Positions 36,278-45,384 are shown, counted from the first letter of the stretch. The stretch is DNA of 64,000 bases from Rhodobacteraceae bacterium SB2 (GCA_001642945.1 LGRT01000026.1:112393-176392); one strand, 5' to 3'. Numbers and translations: made by a program. The notes: a model not told the origin generated them from the sequence alone.

Positions 36278-37768
36278 ATGGGCAAACGTTGGGATGTCGT
36301 TATCATTGGATCTGGAAATGCAGCCCTATGTGCAGGAATTGCAGCCTGCGAACTGGGCGCAGATGTGTTAATGATCGAAAAAGCGGATCGCGACATGGCC
36401 GGTGGGAATACAAAATATACAGCCGGCGCTATGAGATTTTCTTATGAGACCAGCGAGGATCTACATCCCCTTTTGGCAAGGCTAGATGATCCGCGCATAG
36501 CACGCGCAGATTTTGGAAGTTATACGCAAGAAAAATTTGCTGCTGATCTTTCCAGCTTCAATGATGGTTTACCGCTAAGCCAAGAACAACAGGTTCTTGT
36601 TTCAAAAAGCTATGAAACTTTGCTTTGGCTTGCCGGCCATGGCGTGACTTTTAATCCAATATGGTCTCGGCAAAGCTTTGAAAAAGATGGGAAAATTATT
36701 TTTTGGGGGGGGCTTACACTTGCCACAGAAAATGAAGGGGTTGGCCTTTTTGACATGGAATTAACCGCCTATGAAAAATTGGGAGGCGTCATCCGCTTTA
36801 ACTGCGAGTTTGAATCACTCAAAACTCGAGACGATGGAGCCGTTATTGGAGTAACGTTAACCTCAGGAGAAGAGATCGACGCCAATGCAGTAATCTTGGC
36901 CTGTGGCGGCTTTGAAAGTAATCCAGATTTACGGGCAAATTTGCTTGGCGCGGAATGGCGCGGTGCAAAAGTGCGCGGCACGCCGCATAATACAGGTGAT
37001 GGGCTTTTGGCGGCATGGGCGCTGGGGGCGCAGCGCTATGGGCGGTTTAGCGGATGCCATGCTACGCCGATGGATTATTTTATGAAAGATTTTGGCAACC
37101 TCAACATTCCACATAGCGAACGGAAGAATTATCGCAAAATTAGTTACTTTCTGGGTGTGATGCTAAATGAAAATGGGGCGCGATTTGTCGATGAAGGGAT
37201 CGATTTTAGAAACTACACCTATGCGCAATTTGGCGAGGCCGTTTTGCAGCAACCAGGTCAAAAAGCGTGGCAAATTTTTGACAGCAAAGTCTTTGATCTA
37301 CTGTATGAAGAATATCAGTTTTACGATGCCAGATATGAAGAAGCTGATAATATCTCGGAGCTTTTAGGTAAATGCAAAGGATTAGATGCAGTCGCAGCAG
37401 AAGCGACACTACAAGAATTTAATAGTAACACAAAAGAGTCAATTGATTTTGATCCAACGATTAAAGATGGTAAGTCGTCAATTTCTGCCGGGTTGTATAA
37501 ATCTAATTGGGCACAAGCCATCGATTCACCACCTTATCGGGCCTATCCAGTCACCGGGGGGATCACATTCACTTACGGAGGTGTGAAAATCTCTGAAAAA
37601 GCCGCAGTATTGGATCAATCTGGTAACGCAATACCTGGTTTGTTTGCCTGCGGAGAAATGGTTGGCGGTGTGTTTCAAGGAGGCTACCCCGGAGGATCAG
37701 GGTTAACCTCTGGCGCGGTGTTTGGCAGGTTGGCAGGCATTGGTGCAGTTGGGAACCACTCTGAGTGA
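36278..37768 (+). CDS. tcuA: FAD-dependent tricarballylate dehydrogenase-like flavoprotein
   Basis: A 496-residue flavoprotein of the fumarate reductase/succinate dehydrogenase type. The FAD motif VVIIGSGNAALCAGIAACE is at the N-terminus, followed by MIEKADRDMAGGNTKYTAGAMRF; near the C-terminus GEMVGGVFQGGYPGGSGLT binds FAD. This matches TcuA, which oxidises tricarballylate to cis-aconitate. No tcuB (electron-transfer partner) is seen beside it, so the electron acceptor is open. The location next to a carboxylate transporter module supports the call. Confidence 0.87.
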   Translation: MGKRWDVVIIGSGNAALCAGIAACELGADVLMIEKADRDMAGGNTKYTAGAMRFSYETSEDLHPLLARLDDPRIARADFGSYTQEKFAADLSSFNDGLPLSQEQQVLVSKSYETLLWLAGHGVTFNPIWSRQSFEKDGKIIFWGGLTLATENEGVGLFDMELTAYEKLGGVIRFNCEFESLKTRDDGAVIGVTLTSGEEIDANAVILACGGFESNPDLRANLLGAEWRGAKVRGTPHNTGDGLLAAWALGAQRYGRFSGCHATPMDYFMKDFGNLNIPHSERKNYRKISYFLGVMLNENGARFVDEGIDFRNYTYAQFGEAVLQQPGQKAWQIFDSKVFDLLYEEYQFYDARYEEADNISELLGKCKGLDAVAAEATLQEFNSNTKESIDFDPTIKDGKSSISAGLYKSNWAQAIDSPPYRAYPVTGGITFTYGGVKISEKAAVLDQSGNAIPGLFACGEMVGGVFQGGYPGGSGLTSGAVFGRLAGIGAVGNHSE

Positions 37769-38202
37769 TTAGTAGACAGCGGCGCGCAAGAATATGTTTA
37801 ACAAAGCTCACATACCGAGAGGCTTTAAAGACATATTTTTATATTGACGTACCTCAAAATGGTAAAACGTCATTAAGCGACTTTAGAAGCATACATGATT
37901 GGTACGGAATTAGTCCAACTCAGCTAGACTTAATTGCTGACCCTATGTTTTATGTTGATCAGTGGGGGCAATGGGAAAGTCCCAACGCTCAAGCCTATTA
38001 TTATTTATGTGATTTGGATCTTACCGGAGAAGGACAGGGGCCAGGTTCATTGTTAGGAGATCTACATTTTAGAATGGGAGAGGTTTCTTGCGGCGATTAT
38101 CTAGGAGTTCTTTCCGAAGACCCAATCACGGCCAGCTTGCTTCAGGCGCGCTTAATTGAGTTAGGGCATAACACGTCGGTGGAGATCGTTGATGGCACGT
38201 GA
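37765..38202 (+). CDS. hypothetical protein downstream of tcuA
   Basis: A predicted 145-residue protein with a GTG start overlapping the tcuA stop. The segment from about residue 20 on (YFYIDVPQNGKTSLSDFRSI, DPMFYVDQWGQWESPNAQA) has natural composition, with no signal peptide or helices. I do not recognise the family. Base composition is AT-richer than tcuA and no clear ribosome binding site is visible, so the true start may lie further in. Its role cannot be inferred. Confidence 0.45.
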   Translation: MISRQRRARICLTKLTYREALKTYFYIDVPQNGKTSLSDFRSIHDWYGISPTQLDLIADPMFYVDQWGQWESPNAQAYYYLCDLDLTGEGQGPGSLLGDLHFRMGEVSCGDYLGVLSEDPITASLLQARLIELGHNTSVEIVDGT

Positions 38203-38295
38203 GTTCAGGTCGATGCCGATTTATTTTTGATTAGAAATTCTTTCATTTTGGAAGCCTTTGGTTACAGTTAAAAAAACTAAAAAAGGAAAGCTCAA

Positions 38296-38604
38296 ATGAC
38301 AGTTTCAAAAAGGATTAATGAAATTTTCCATAACTGGGATAAAGAAGCTTTTAGAGCCATGCATCATCCAGATTATATGTTTATTCGCGAGTTTGAGATG
38401 GTTACGGTAAATGATCATATCGAAACGTTGGATCAGGCCATGAAGGATGGCTATGACGTGCATAAGCGGTGGACGACCATTCACGAAAATGACTATGTGT
38501 CAGAATTACGCTGGGAGGAAGGCAACGAAGTAGTTACTCATGTATCTCTGCTGAAAGAAGGTTTGCTTTGGCGTGGTTTTGTTAATCGTGCAGAAAAAAT
38601 CTGA
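38296..38604 (+). CDS. small SnoaL/NTF2-like protein
   Basis: A 102-residue protein with a good AAGGAA ribosome binding site 8-9 nt before ATG. It starts with RINEIFHNWDKEAFRAMHH, typical of the first helix of NTF2-fold SnoaL proteins, and ends with strand-rich sequence. Such proteins are small enzymes or ligand-binding proteins. The gene stands alone in an AT-rich region. Family placement is tentative. Confidence 0.6.
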   Translation: MTVSKRINEIFHNWDKEAFRAMHHPDYMFIREFEMVTVNDHIETLDQAMKDGYDVHKRWTTIHENDYVSELRWEEGNEVVTHVSLLKEGLLWRGFVNRAEKI

Positions 38605-38614
38605 AGCTGCCTAA

Positions 38615-38821
38615 TCATTTCTCATGCCCCAGCCAAACGGCAAAAGCACCTGTCATGGCACCCGTCACAGTCGCAGTTAGTGCAGTGGCTTGGGATGTCA
38701 TGGCCTCTAACGGCAGTGTCACAAACCAATTTAAGATTTCCAGATATGCGTAGCACATCACCGCCATCATAACGCACGGCAGTAGTTTCCACGCCAGTAT
38801 GCGTTCCATTGCTATCGTCAT
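38615..38821 (-). CDS. small two-helix membrane protein
   Basis: A 68-residue protein with hydrophobic helices at about 11-33 and 46-64 (LLPCVMMAVMCYAYLEI and TATVTGAMTGAFAVWLGHE) and a short charged tail. The layout resembles small holin-like or DUF2798-type membrane proteins. It is convergent with the SnoaL-like gene. The function is unknown and it could be a chance frame, but hydrophobicity and boundaries look genuine. Confidence 0.45.
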   Translation of the reverse strand: MTIAMERILAWKLLPCVMMAVMCYAYLEILNWFVTLPLEAMTSQATALTATVTGAMTGAFAVWLGHEK

Positions 38822-38864
38822 TTGATACTTCTAAGAATTTGGAAAATTAGAAAAGGAGAAACGG

Positions 38865-39170
38865 ATTTCAGAAAACGTAAAAAAAGCTTATGCAGTGGTG
38901 GTCTATGAACAGATAAGCGACGAAACAAAACTAAAAAACTACATGGCTATCGCACCTAAAACGTTTCGAAAATTTGGAGCGAAATTTCTTACTCGAGGTT
39001 ATCCAGCCGTTATAAAGGAAAATGGCAAAAACGAACGCACTATTATCGTTGAGTTTCCAAGCGTTGCAAAGGCCGAAGAGTTTTACGACAGCCCAGAATA
39101 TGTAGTCGCTTTAGATGCATTAGCTGGGGGTGCAATAAGGAGTTTCAAAATTTGTGAAGCATACGAATGA
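38865..39170 (+). CDS. DUF1330 family protein with probable ATT start codon
   Basis: A DUF1330 (ferredoxin-like dimeric fold) protein of about 102 residues. The family core KAYAVVVYEQI, the RGYPAVIKE-like strand, TIIVEFPSVAKAEEFYDSPEY and GAIRSFKI are all present. The first GTG at 38895 would cut off the first beta strand. AAGGAG at 38853-38858 sits 6 nt before an in-frame ATT at 38865, and that start gives the full family N-terminus. ATT starts are rare but known, as in infC. Function of the family is unclear. Confidence 0.75.
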   Translation: MSENVKKAYAVVVYEQISDETKLKNYMAIAPKTFRKFGAKFLTRGYPAVIKENGKNERTIIVEFPSVAKAEEFYDSPEYVVALDALAGGAIRSFKICEAYE

Positions 39171-39640
39171 AACCTTAATCAGATCCGCATTTTAAACCTC
39201 GCAGAAATTTTGTTAAAAAATCATAGCAAGGCAAAGCTGCCAGTGCTGGTCAAATTAATCAGTGCCCACCAGCCCATCGATCCATAAACGACTGCAGATT
39301 TTTGCAGTTCACAATCGTTTGAAATTTTCAAAGGAGTTTGAGGACAATCGGGTCGCATCCACGCACACTCGATACCGGTAATTCTGCTAATAGATCACAG
39401 TGACATCTGCCGCGGTCAATATTTTGCATTACCTCAATAGTTTCTTACTAGTTCCTAAAAGTGGCCGATACTTTATCCCCTTACTACCTTTATTAGATGA
39501 GCCTTGGTTACAGTATCCGTCGCCGTCTTAGTAAAGAGTTTTACAGGGTGGTTCACCTTCATGAATGCATGACTATGCCCTTGTGATTGTCATCCGCTAG
39601 AGTAAAGCTATTTCTTTCGTAAACGAGAGGGATTAACGAC
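39171..39640. other. intergenic stretch, nothing recognised
   Basis: About 470 bp of AT-rich sequence with scattered stops in all frames. I saw no gene fragment, hairpin with T-run or repeat in it. Confidence 0.5.
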
Positions 39641-40030
39641 GTGCAATTATTATCTATCCTAGCCGTAGCCTCACTTTTCGGTGGGATGCTGTTATTCTCA
39701 ATTGGCTTTGGCACACTGGCTTTTAAACTTCTCGACAAAACAACAGCGCGTAAGCTGATCAGAGATACGTTCCCATACTTCTATCTTTTTATCTTATTCA
39801 ACTCGGCGCTAGCGGCTGTTTTTTGTTATTATGTTGACGCCCGTGCCTGCGTATTAATGGGGTTAATTTGCGCGACGACAATTCCAAATCGCCAGATACT
39901 AATGCCTGCGATTAATCAAGCATCAGATAATGGTGATAAGAAAACTTGGGGCAAGCTTCATGGGCTTTCTATTTTGGTAACCCTTACACACATTGGCATT
40001 GCAGGAACCGCGCTAAGCTATTTATCTTAG
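39641..40030 (+). CDS. DUF4149-like small membrane protein
   Basis: A 129-residue membrane protein with GTG start and about four hydrophobic helices (residues 2-28, 44-66, 68-85 and 108-128). The motif PNRQILMPAINQASDNGDKK, with Asn/Pro before a helix, matches the conserved region of DUF4149. The function is unknown. AGAGG lies upstream but at a long spacing. It stands alone between two gene-poor stretches. Confidence 0.7.
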   Translation: MQLLSILAVASLFGGMLLFSIGFGTLAFKLLDKTTARKLIRDTFPYFYLFILFNSALAAVFCYYVDARACVLMGLICATTIPNRQILMPAINQASDNGDKKTWGKLHGLSILVTLTHIGIAGTALSYLS

Positions 40031-40499
40031 CGTCTGACTGTGAGCGGCAAAGCTAGATCAGACTAATTCTTTAGCGTAATATCAGCGATGCCAAGGCGGA
40101 TCAGCGGACAACTCTCCTGAGCGCACCTCATAATATTTTGTGGAGCGCAACAGTGCTGCGAATAGCGGCTATTCTGCTAGATGGTGCTCAAGGCCGCCTA
40201 GCAGCTTTAAATACAGTTCTGCACCTTTGCTACTATGTTCCTACAATTTTGCTGTTTCTCGTTTGTGACAGTACAGAGCCATATCAACTTAGAAACTCCA
40301 TCACTGCGGCCATGAAAACGGTATGGGTGACTTTACGCATCCAGCCTTGGTGGCTTTGATCCTGGATGACTTTCTTACACTCGATAATGGGGAGCCGAGC
40401 ACAATAGTTGGACATAACACTCAACCAGGCTTCTCTTTACCCAACGCTCAAAAAGATTAAAAAGATGCTTATATAATTGCACCTTGGAGAGCCGTCTCT
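40031..40499. other. intergenic stretch with doubtful small frames
   Basis: About 470 bp. One short frame at 40323-40460 (45 codons, starting MGDFTHPALVALILDDFL) has natural composition but no ribosome binding site and no recognised family. A further hydrophobic frame overlaps it at 40138-40359 and is not convincing. Both may be relics. Confidence 0.35.
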
Positions 40500-40697
40500 A
40501 TGCGTCTGATAACAACACTTTGTGCTCTTCTCGCTCTCACAATTGGTGTCTTCCAGCTAGAGCGCGAGCGCGTCGGCATTCCCCGTACAAACACATTTGT
40601 GGGCAGCACTCCGGTTAGTGTTTATGGAACAGGCCCCGGTCCTGCAGTAGTGATTGCACACGGTTTCGCCGGTTCTCGTCAGCTGATGGAAGGTTAA
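40500..40697 (+). pseudogene. 5' fragment of an alpha/beta hydrolase
   Basis: The first 65 codons encode a signal-anchor-like helix (MRLITTLCALLALTIGV) and then VSVYGTGPGPAVVIAHGFAG, the start of an alpha/beta hydrolase core with the HGFAGS oxyanion-hole motif. The frame ends at TAA directly after SRQLMEG, before the nucleophile elbow, acid and histidine. No continuation is visible in other frames before the liv genes begin. The rest was evidently deleted. Confidence 0.7.
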
Positions 40698-40739
40698 GAG
40701 CCCAGCCGCTTGCTCTTCAATCACACTTGGTGGGTTCAA

Positions 40740-41441
40740 TTATGCAGCAAGATAAGCGTCCCGAACATCGGGTTGGGCGTTTAGTTCCTCCAATGTACCA
40801 TAGAATTTTTGTTCACCACTTTCGATAATCACTGCACGGTCAGCAACAACCTGCGCAAAGTGAAGGTTTTGTTCTGAGAGCAATATGGTCAGGCCTTCGG
40901 ATTTTAGTTGTGAGATGATTTTCGCCATCTGTTCTACAATAACCGGAGCGACTCCTTCGCTTGGTTCATCTAGCAGAACAAAGGATGGATTGCCCATAAG
41001 CGTGCGCGCGATCGTCAGCATCTGTTGTTCGCCACCAGACAACGCCTTGCCACGATTGTTGCGCCGCTCTGCAAGGTTTGGAAACAGATCAAAAAGCATA
41101 TCCTGTGTCCAATGTACTGCTCCCTCACGGGCGGGCTGCATTCCAACAATCAGATTCTCCATAACGGTCAAATCAGTAAAAATACGCCGATCTTCTGGAA
41201 CATAGCCCAAACCTATCTTTGCAATCTTATGAGGCAACATGTTAGATATTTCTTGCCCTTGAAACGTAATATTTCCAGAGGCAGTCTGCACTATCTGCAT
41301 CACAGACTTCATGGTTGTAGACTTACCCGCGCCATTCCGACCCAACAGTGCAATGACCTCGCCTTTTCGGACGGTAAAGCTAAGGTTTCTGAGAACATGA
41401 GCCTTACCGTAAAAGCTATTAATGTTGCTAACCTCAAGCAT
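40740..41441 (-). CDS. livF: branched-chain-amino-acid-type ABC transporter ATPase (LivF)
   Basis: A 233-residue ATPase with Walker A GRNGAGKST, signature LSGGEQQMLTIARTLM, Walker B FVLLDEPSEGVAP and the LSEQN H-loop equivalent, all typical of LivF. The ATG at 41441 follows the LivG stop by one base; a longer in-frame start at 41483 lies inside livG. It ends the minus-strand Rieske-Liv gene run. Such transporters often carry aromatic acids, so the ligand need not be an amino acid. Confidence 0.93.
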   Translation of the reverse strand: MLEVSNINSFYGKAHVLRNLSFTVRKGEVIALLGRNGAGKSTTMKSVMQIVQTASGNITFQGQEISNMLPHKIAKIGLGYVPEDRRIFTDLTVMENLIVGMQPAREGAVHWTQDMLFDLFPNLAERRNNRGKALSGGEQQMLTIARTLMGNPSFVLLDEPSEGVAPVIVEQMAKIISQLKSEGLTILLSEQNLHFAQVVADRAVIIESGEQKFYGTLEELNAQPDVRDAYLAA

Positions 41442-41442
41442 G

Positions 41443-42216
41443 TTAGATTCCCTCTTCTGACGCAAAGACCGTGCCACCGCCAAGATATACGTCTTGTACT
41501 AGGGAATTATTGCGGATTTCATGAGCATTGCCTTCGGCGATAAGTTGGCCGCGATTAAGCACCATAATTCGGTGGGAGTGAGCGAAAACTACATCCATAT
41601 CGTGTTCGGTAAACAAAACGCTTACTTTCTGATCCCGCACGATATCCGCCGTCAGTTGCATCAATGCAACGCGCTCTTTTGGGGCCATACCTGCCGTGGG
41701 TTCGTCCATCAACAAAACCTTGGGTTTGTGCGCAAGAGCAATGGCCAGTTCCATCCTCTTTAGATCGCCGTAAGCCAGCACCGCGCAATGGCGTTGAGCC
41801 TGATCCCCCATATTCACCATATCTAGCAGTGCGAGAGCTTCATCACGGTGCTTATAAGTTGCATAAGGCAAAAGTTTTAGTGTTTCGCGATGGTGGGACA
41901 ACAACGCCATTTGAACATTTTCAACTACCGTCATTGAAGAATACGTCGCGGTAATCTGAAATGTCCTGCCGACACCCTGACGCCAAACTTGGCGTGGTTT
42001 CAAACCAGTAATTTCTTTGCTATCCAGACGCACATTACCAGCGCTGGCCTTTAGCTGGCCCGTTAGCATATTAAAGCAAGTACTTTTGCCTGCACCATTC
42101 GGGCCAATAAGAGCCAATAACTCGCCTTTATTTAGTTGGAACGATACATCATCAACAGCAACAATCGCTCCAAACTTTTTAGTCAGGCCACGGACTTCCA
42201 GAACTCCGGTCATCAT
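41443..42216 (-). CDS. livG: branched-chain-amino-acid-type ABC transporter ATPase (LivG)
   Basis: A 257-residue ATPase with Walker A GPNGAGKST, Walker B KVLLMDEPTAGMAP and FTEHDMDVVF. The signature motif is unusual: AVLAYGDLKRMELAIALA instead of LSYG-Q, which is still within the LivG range. AGGAG lies 4-7 nt before the ATG, and a second ATG directly follows. The start overlaps the permease gene by 4 nt. It pairs with LivF to drive the fused LivHM permease. Confidence 0.93.
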   Translation of the reverse strand: MMTGVLEVRGLTKKFGAIVAVDDVSFQLNKGELLALIGPNGAGKSTCFNMLTGQLKASAGNVRLDSKEITGLKPRQVWRQGVGRTFQITATYSSMTVVENVQMALLSHHRETLKLLPYATYKHRDEALALLDMVNMGDQAQRHCAVLAYGDLKRMELAIALAHKPKVLLMDEPTAGMAPKERVALMQLTADIVRDQKVSVLFTEHDMDVVFAHSHRIMVLNRGQLIAEGNAHEIRNNSLVQDVYLGGGTVFASEEGI

Positions 42217-44069
42217 TGATCTCCTGATTTGGCAAGGCCCACGCGTTCCATGCCCCTACGAATAGAGCCAACAACGCCCTCGGGTGCAGCAATCACCACA
42301 AATATGATCAACAGCCCCATCAACAACCGCCAATATTCAAAGCGCAGTAAAATTTCCTCGATCCCTTTGAAAAAGCCAGCGCCCACAACGCCACCAGCCA
42401 GAGTTTTCACACCACCAAGAAAGACAACGATCAAAGCATCAAAACTACGCGCAATTTCGAGCTCGTTGGGAAAGACACTACCTTTGGAAAACACAAAGAG
42501 AGCGCCAGAAAGGCCACCCATTAGTCCGGCAAATCCAAAAGCTATCAACTGGACTTTTCTGGTATCAATACCTGTGGCTTCGGCTTGACGCTGACTGTCA
42601 CGTGTGGCTCGAAGGGCATAACCAAAGGGTGAATGCGCAACATGCCGTAGAATAACTATCCCCGATATTGCAAAGATAAAGGTAAAGTAGAAGTATACTG
42701 TGGTGTCTTTCAGCCATTCTGCTGGCCAGACATTGACCAAACCATCGTCACCACCGGTAACTTCGCCCCATTGAAAAACAAGGCTCCATATCAACTGGGC
42801 AAAAGCGAGAGTAAGCATCGCAAAATACACCCCAGTAAGACGTAAACAAACCCATCCTATGACCAGCGCGACCAAACCTGCCCCTAAGGGCGCCAGCAAA
42901 AATGCTATTTCCATAGGAGTGTTGGCGTGAACTACGAGCAAGGCCGCAACATAGGCGCCTCCGCCATAATATGCTGCGTGGCCAAAGCTCACGAGTCCTC
43001 CTGTACCAATTAGGAAATGCAGGGATGCGGCAAACAAACAAAAGATCAAAACATCCGTTACCAGCACTTGGGAGAACGTTGACCCAAAGAATGGCAGCAA
43101 AGCCAATAGAAACAATCCGGCAACAATAATCACTCGAGTTCGGTTCGATGCTGGTTTGATCGGACGTTCTGGTTCCCCGACTTGCCCGTGTTCACCCGCG
43201 ACCTCCTCACGACCAAATAGACCGTAGGGGCGGATCATCAGCACAATGATCATGACAATGAACATCAATACCAGTGTGGATTGAGGGAGATAAGTGACGC
43301 CAAAAACATTGAGCACGGAAATGATGATCGCCGCTAAATAGGCTCCAGGCAGAGACCCCATACCGCCAATTACGACAACAACAAAAACAGGGGCTAGGAT
43401 GTTAAAATCCATTAATAGGTCAGCGCCTCCTTTGGGCAATTGAAGCGCGCCACCAAGACCAGCTAGCGCAGAACCTAAAGCAAAAACACCTGTAAAGAGC
43501 CACGCCTGATTAACTCCAAGTGCACCTACCATTTCTCGGTCTTGTGTTGCAGCACGCACGAGCACACCAAGACGGGTCTTTGTCATTAAGTACCAAAGTG
43601 AAAGTGCTACAAATGGAGTAATGACCAACAGCGCGACGTCATATTTTGGAATTGGTTCGCCCAAAATGCGTAGCACACCACGCAATCCAGGCGAGCGCGG
43701 CCCTAGAAGATCCTCTGGGCCCCATATAATGAGTGTGAGGTCTTGGATAACCAAAATCACACCAAAAGTGGCAACCAATTGGAACAACTCAGGTGCACGA
43801 TAAACAGGGCGTAGCACCAAAAACTCGATCAACACACCTATTATGCCTACTGCAACTCCGGCAATAAGCATGGCGCCCCAAAAGCCAAAAGCGCCCGGTA
43901 AAATTTGTATCAAGCTATACCCGATATAGGCGCCAAGCATATAAAGAGAACCGTGGGCGAAGTTAACGATTCGAGTCACACCGAAAATTAGGGACAGCCC
44001 ACAGGCAACCAGAAAAAGAGAACTTGCATTGGCCAAGCCCGTGAGGATTTGTGCAACGAAGAACTCCAT
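42213..44069 (-). CDS. fused LivH-LivM permease
   Basis: A 618-residue permease joining LivH (about residues 1-290) and LivM (about 315-600). The LivH half has FGVTRIVNFAHGSLYMLGAY and GSLPGAYLAAI; the LivM half has GLVSFGHAAYYGGGAYVAAL and GVYFAMLTLAFAQLIW plus GGVKTLAGGVVGAGFF. The linker around 285-310 is charged. AAAGG lies before the ATG. Fusion replaces the common two-subunit permease. The hairpin at 44106-44136 separates it from the binding protein. Confidence 0.93.
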   Translation of the reverse strand: MEFFVAQILTGLANASSLFLVACGLSLIFGVTRIVNFAHGSLYMLGAYIGYSLIQILPGAFGFWGAMLIAGVAVGIIGVLIEFLVLRPVYRAPELFQLVATFGVILVIQDLTLIIWGPEDLLGPRSPGLRGVLRILGEPIPKYDVALLVITPFVALSLWYLMTKTRLGVLVRAATQDREMVGALGVNQAWLFTGVFALGSALAGLGGALQLPKGGADLLMDFNILAPVFVVVVIGGMGSLPGAYLAAIIISVLNVFGVTYLPQSTLVLMFIVMIIVLMIRPYGLFGREEVAGEHGQVGEPERPIKPASNRTRVIIVAGLFLLALLPFFGSTFSQVLVTDVLIFCLFAASLHFLIGTGGLVSFGHAAYYGGGAYVAALLVVHANTPMEIAFLLAPLGAGLVALVIGWVCLRLTGVYFAMLTLAFAQLIWSLVFQWGEVTGGDDGLVNVWPAEWLKDTTVYFYFTFIFAISGIVILRHVAHSPFGYALRATRDSQRQAEATGIDTRKVQLIAFGFAGLMGGLSGALFVFSKGSVFPNELEIARSFDALIVVFLGGVKTLAGGVVGAGFFKGIEEILLRFEYWRLLMGLLIIFVVIAAPEGVVGSIRRGMERVGLAKSGDQ

Positions 44070-44105
44070 CGGCTACGCCTTTCTCATTTTGGGGTTAGGT
44101 AGTGA

Positions 44106-44136
44106 GCAGGCCGAAAGAAGTCGATATTCGGCCTGC
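44106..44136 (-). terminator. hairpin between binding protein and permease genes
   Basis: A perfect 10-bp stem (GCAGGCCGAA with TTCGGCCTGC) and an 11-nt loop lie just after the LivK-like stop. No T-run follows on the transcribed strand, so it is more likely an mRNA-stabilising or partial stop structure. Confidence 0.6.
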
Positions 44137-44146
44137 ACGTTATTGA

Positions 44147-45358
44147 TTATTCCGCTGGACGAAGAGCAAGAACTTCTTCGTCCGACAAAAGATAATCAGC
44201 ACCGTTCTTATAAACCCAATCAATCATTACACCTTTTCCATCCCGGACAGTTGTCGTCCCAACGTAAGCACCTGCTGTCGACTGATTGTCGATGGAACGA
44301 TATGTAATTTCTCCAACAGGCGTTTTGACTTGCAAGTCTTCAAACGCCTTACGAATGGCTTCTGTCTCCGTCGAACCCGCCTTTTCAAGTGCGGTAGCAA
44401 TGGACTGCACAGTCATATAACCCACCAACGATCCAATGCGCGGGTAATCGGAATATCTGGCCTTATACGCAGAAACAAAATCACCCGCTGCGCCGTCGTT
44501 CAGATCTTGCCAAGGGTAACCAGTGACGGTCCAACCTTCTGGAGCCTCATCGCCTAATGGATCAATGTACTCTGGCTCTCCTGAAAGCAGGCCATAGATA
44601 TGACGCCCATCAAAAAGACCACGGTCTCCGCCTTCACGAACGAACTTTGCAAGATCAGTACCAAAAGTCACATTAAAGATTGCATCTGGTTTAGCGCGTT
44701 CCAACGCTTGCACTTCAGCACCGGCGTCAATTTTAAAGACACCCGGCCATTGTTCAGCCACAAATTTTACATCTGGGCGCAAGCGCGTAAGCGCATCCTT
44801 GAACGCCGCCACAGCATCTTTGCCGTATGCATAATTCGGGGCAATGGTTGCATAAGTCACAGCGTCTGTCTTTGCGGCTTCTTCTGCCAACATCGCTGCT
44901 TGCATATATGTAGAAGCACGAAGACGGAATGTGTACGGGTTACCGGCTTTCCAAACTAAGGCATCCGCCAAAGGCTCTGATGCAAGATATACATAGCCTT
45001 TTTCGCCGGCAAATGAAGAGATCGCCAAACCCACGTTAGAAAGGATTGTCCCAGTTAGCATCACCGCACCTTCGCGTGTCATTAGCTCTTCAGCGATCTT
45101 CACCGCTTCGCCTGGTTTCCCTTGGTCATCACGGAATATGAATTCTAGTGGACGGCCCATGATGCCTCCATTGGCATTCACTTCTTCGATAGCAAGATCA
45201 ATACCTTGCTTATACGGAGCTGTGAAAGCTGCCATTCGTTTATAGTGATTGATTTCGCCAACGATAATCGGTTCTGCGGCATTTACAATCGATGCCAAGG
45301 GGAGTGCCGTCAGTGTTGCCACTCCCAATAGCATTTTCAAAAAGGTTTTTCTTTTCAT
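44147..45358 (-). CDS. ABC transporter substrate-binding protein, LivK/Peripla_BP_6 type
   Basis: A 403-residue periplasmic protein. A signal peptide of about 27 residues ends SIVNA, then EPIIVGEINHYKRMAAFTAPYKQG and VNANGGIMGRPLEFIFRDDQG are typical of type-I binding proteins of the Liv family. GGGAG precedes the ATG. It is the first transporter gene after the Rieske oxygenase. Location in the MarR-box regulon suggests an aromatic or pyridine carboxylate ligand; this is inference. Confidence 0.9.
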   Translation of the reverse strand: MKRKTFLKMLLGVATLTALPLASIVNAAEPIIVGEINHYKRMAAFTAPYKQGIDLAIEEVNANGGIMGRPLEFIFRDDQGKPGEAVKIAEELMTREGAVMLTGTILSNVGLAISSFAGEKGYVYLASEPLADALVWKAGNPYTFRLRASTYMQAAMLAEEAAKTDAVTYATIAPNYAYGKDAVAAFKDALTRLRPDVKFVAEQWPGVFKIDAGAEVQALERAKPDAIFNVTFGTDLAKFVREGGDRGLFDGRHIYGLLSGEPEYIDPLGDEAPEGWTVTGYPWQDLNDGAAGDFVSAYKARYSDYPRIGSLVGYMTVQSIATALEKAGSTETEAIRKAFEDLQVKTPVGEITYRSIDNQSTAGAYVGTTTVRDGKGVMIDWVYKNGADYLLSDEEVLALRPAE

Positions 45359-45384
45359 TTTACATTCTCCCTATCCGGTCTTTC

